Source: Spirochaetaceae bacterium (GTDB lineage: Bacteria; Spirochaetota; Spirochaetia; Treponematales; Breznakiellaceae). Taken from it: a DNA stretch of 23,072 nucleotides. Positions 22,230-23,072 of the stretch are shown piece by piece. Both the position numbers and the translations under genes were made by a program. The notes below the pieces were generated by a model. The model saw only the letters and a list, made by a program, of their open reading frames with translations. It did not search any database and was not told the DNA's origin. The stretch is from the NCBI GenBank assembly GCA_031290855.1, contig JAISLM010000078.1:1-23072 (forward strand), given 5' to 3'. Numbering within the stretch: the first letter of the stretch is position 1; each line of letters opens with the position of its first letter.

Positions 22230-22898
22230 ATGAAAGGAGCCGCCATTTTGTTTTTTCAATACGGTAAAATAGAAATTGATTATTTGAAAAGCAGGGACAA
22301 AATACTCGGTAACGCCATTGATAAAATTGGACACATAGAAAGGGCCGTAGACACTGATGTATTCCCGTCCATAATACACCACATCATCGGACAACAAATT
22401 TCGACAGCGGCGCAAAAAACAATATGGGAAAGGATGAATAATGAATTAGTGACAATAACAGAAGATCTTATATGCGATTTAAGTGTTGAAAGAATACAAA
22501 ATTTCGGCATGACATTCAGGAAAGCGGAATACATCAGGGATTTTTCGCATAAAGTTAAAAACGGAGAATTAAATATCAACGGGTTGAAAGATAAATCAGA
22601 TAATGAAGTAATCAAAGAATTGTCGAACCTAAAAGGCATCGGCCAATGGACGGCTGAAATGATCATGATATTCTGTTTTCAACGATCCGATATTTTGAGT
22701 TACGCCGATCTGGCAATTCACCGGGGGCTGCGTATGTTATATCACCACAGGGATATAAGCAAAAAGATGTTTGAAAAATACCGGCGCAGATACAGTCCTT
22801 ATTGCACGGTCGCAAGCCTGTACCTCTGGTCGATTGCCGCGGGAACAATCGAAGGAATGAAAGATTACGTGCCAAAGAAAAAAAGGGAAATAAAATGA
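22230..22898 (+). CDS. alkA: DNA-3-methyladenine glycosylase, AlkA/HhH-GPD family
   Basis: This base-excision glycosylase removes alkylated purines. The HhH-GPD motif is clear: LKGIGQWTAEMIMIFCFQRSDILSYADLAIHRGLRML, with the catalytic aspartate in YADLAIHRG. FPSIIHHIIGQQISTAAQKTIW is the conserved N-terminal helix block. The start is uncertain. ATG 22230 has no ribosome-binding site, whereas TTG 22248 follows AAAGGAG (22233-22239) at a good distance and would give 216 residues. The frame is open back to 22098 through the 21-bp repeat. Base composition is about 35-37% GC in two lines counted, unlike the rest of the window, which suggests recent transfer. It overlaps ada by 4 bases. Confidence 0.9.
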   Translation: MKGAAILFFQYGKIEIDYLKSRDKILGNAIDKIGHIERAVDTDVFPSIIHHIIGQQISTAAQKTIWERMNNELVTITEDLICDLSVERIQNFGMTFRKAEYIRDFSHKVKNGELNINGLKDKSDNEVIKELSNLKGIGQWTAEMIMIFCFQRSDILSYADLAIHRGLRMLYHHRDISKKMFEKYRRRYSPYCTVASLYLWSIAAGTIEGMKDYVPKKKREIK

Positions 22899-23072
22899 CC
22901 GACGATCAAAAATGGCAGGCCGTATTGACAAATGATGGGCAATATGACGGTTTATTTTTCTATGGAGTAAAATCGACAAAAATATTTTGCCGCCCGTCCT
23001 GTAAATCAAAGCCGCCCCTTAAAAAGAATATCCTGTATTTTGAGAATTTAAAAGAGGCTGAACAGGCAGGCC
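22895..23072 (+). CDS. ada: Ada-type methylphosphotriester-DNA methyltransferase, N-terminal part (runs off the window)
   Basis: The first 59 residues match the Ada zinc domain, which moves methyl groups from DNA phosphotriesters to a cysteine and then acts as transcriptional activator. WQAVLTNDGQYDGLFFYGVKST and IFCRPSCKSKPPLKKNILYF contain two of the four zinc cysteines; the first, in FCRPSC, is the methyl acceptor. The remaining cysteines and any AraC or O6-methyltransferase domain are beyond the edge, so AdaA versus full Ada cannot be decided. The ATG overlaps the alkA stop (ATGA), so the two form an alkylation-repair operon. AT-rich like alkA. Confidence 0.88.
   Translation, partial: MTDDQKWQAVLTNDGQYDGLFFYGVKSTKIFCRPSCKSKPPLKKNILYFENLKEAEQAG

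Overview
The window is a GC-rich bacterial chromosome segment that best fits a spirochaete of the termite-gut Treponema/Breznakiellaceae type. This placement is inferred from gene content and style: a joint haem/corrinoid gene cluster with a HemC-CobA-HemD fusion, relaxed lipoboxes, the rny-ymdB pair, and intergenic repeats. No rRNA or tRNA was seen to confirm it. About 57-60% GC is my impression for most of it. The last ~0.9 kb (an alkA-ada pair) is clearly AT-rich: two 60-base lines I counted give 35% and 37% GC.

Layout. 1-513 is non-coding, rich in hairpins, with a possible gene fossil and copy 1 of a dispersed repeat; a strong sigma70-type promoter then drives an orphan molybdate-binding protein gene (modA). 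A secreted TPR protein follows (1496-3532). 3533-4229 is a ~700-base non-coding block with copy 2 of the repeat and a run of perfect hairpins, ending in a good promoter for rny (RNase Y), which overlaps ymdB. A small cysteine-rich protein gene faces ymdB. An orphan NMT1/SsuA-like solute-binding protein (6925-7920) converges on ispH.

9241-15940 is one tightly packed operon on the + strand: hemA, cbiH/cobJ, a CbiJ-SirC fusion, a HemC-CobA-HemD fusion, and hemB. In five genes it encodes nine activities. HemA makes glutamate-1-semialdehyde; HemB, HemC and HemD make uroporphyrinogen III; CobA and SirC carry it through precorrin-2 to sirohydrochlorin; CbiH and CbiJ are ring-contraction and reduction steps of corrin synthesis. 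HemL is not in the window. The operon therefore looks designed for cobalamin (and possibly sirohaem) rather than protohaem.

15938-16062 is a composite repeat that sits exactly between the stop codons of hemB and the convergent trmB. From 21570 down to 16058 six minus-strand genes form a run: sugar-type ABC transporter (binding lipoprotein, two permeases), an alpha/beta hydrolase, a lipoprotein and trmB. 21657-22057 is an internally deleted insertion sequence with its terminal repeats intact. Next comes a four-unit 21-bp repeat, then the AT-rich alkA and the start of ada, which runs off the window.

Most interesting items: the two fusion proteins of the tetrapyrrole operon, the repeat family that abuts stop codons, the perfect tandem hairpins before rny, the MITE-like IS derivative next to the foreign-looking alkylation-repair genes, and promoters placed so that hemA and ispH could be leaderless.
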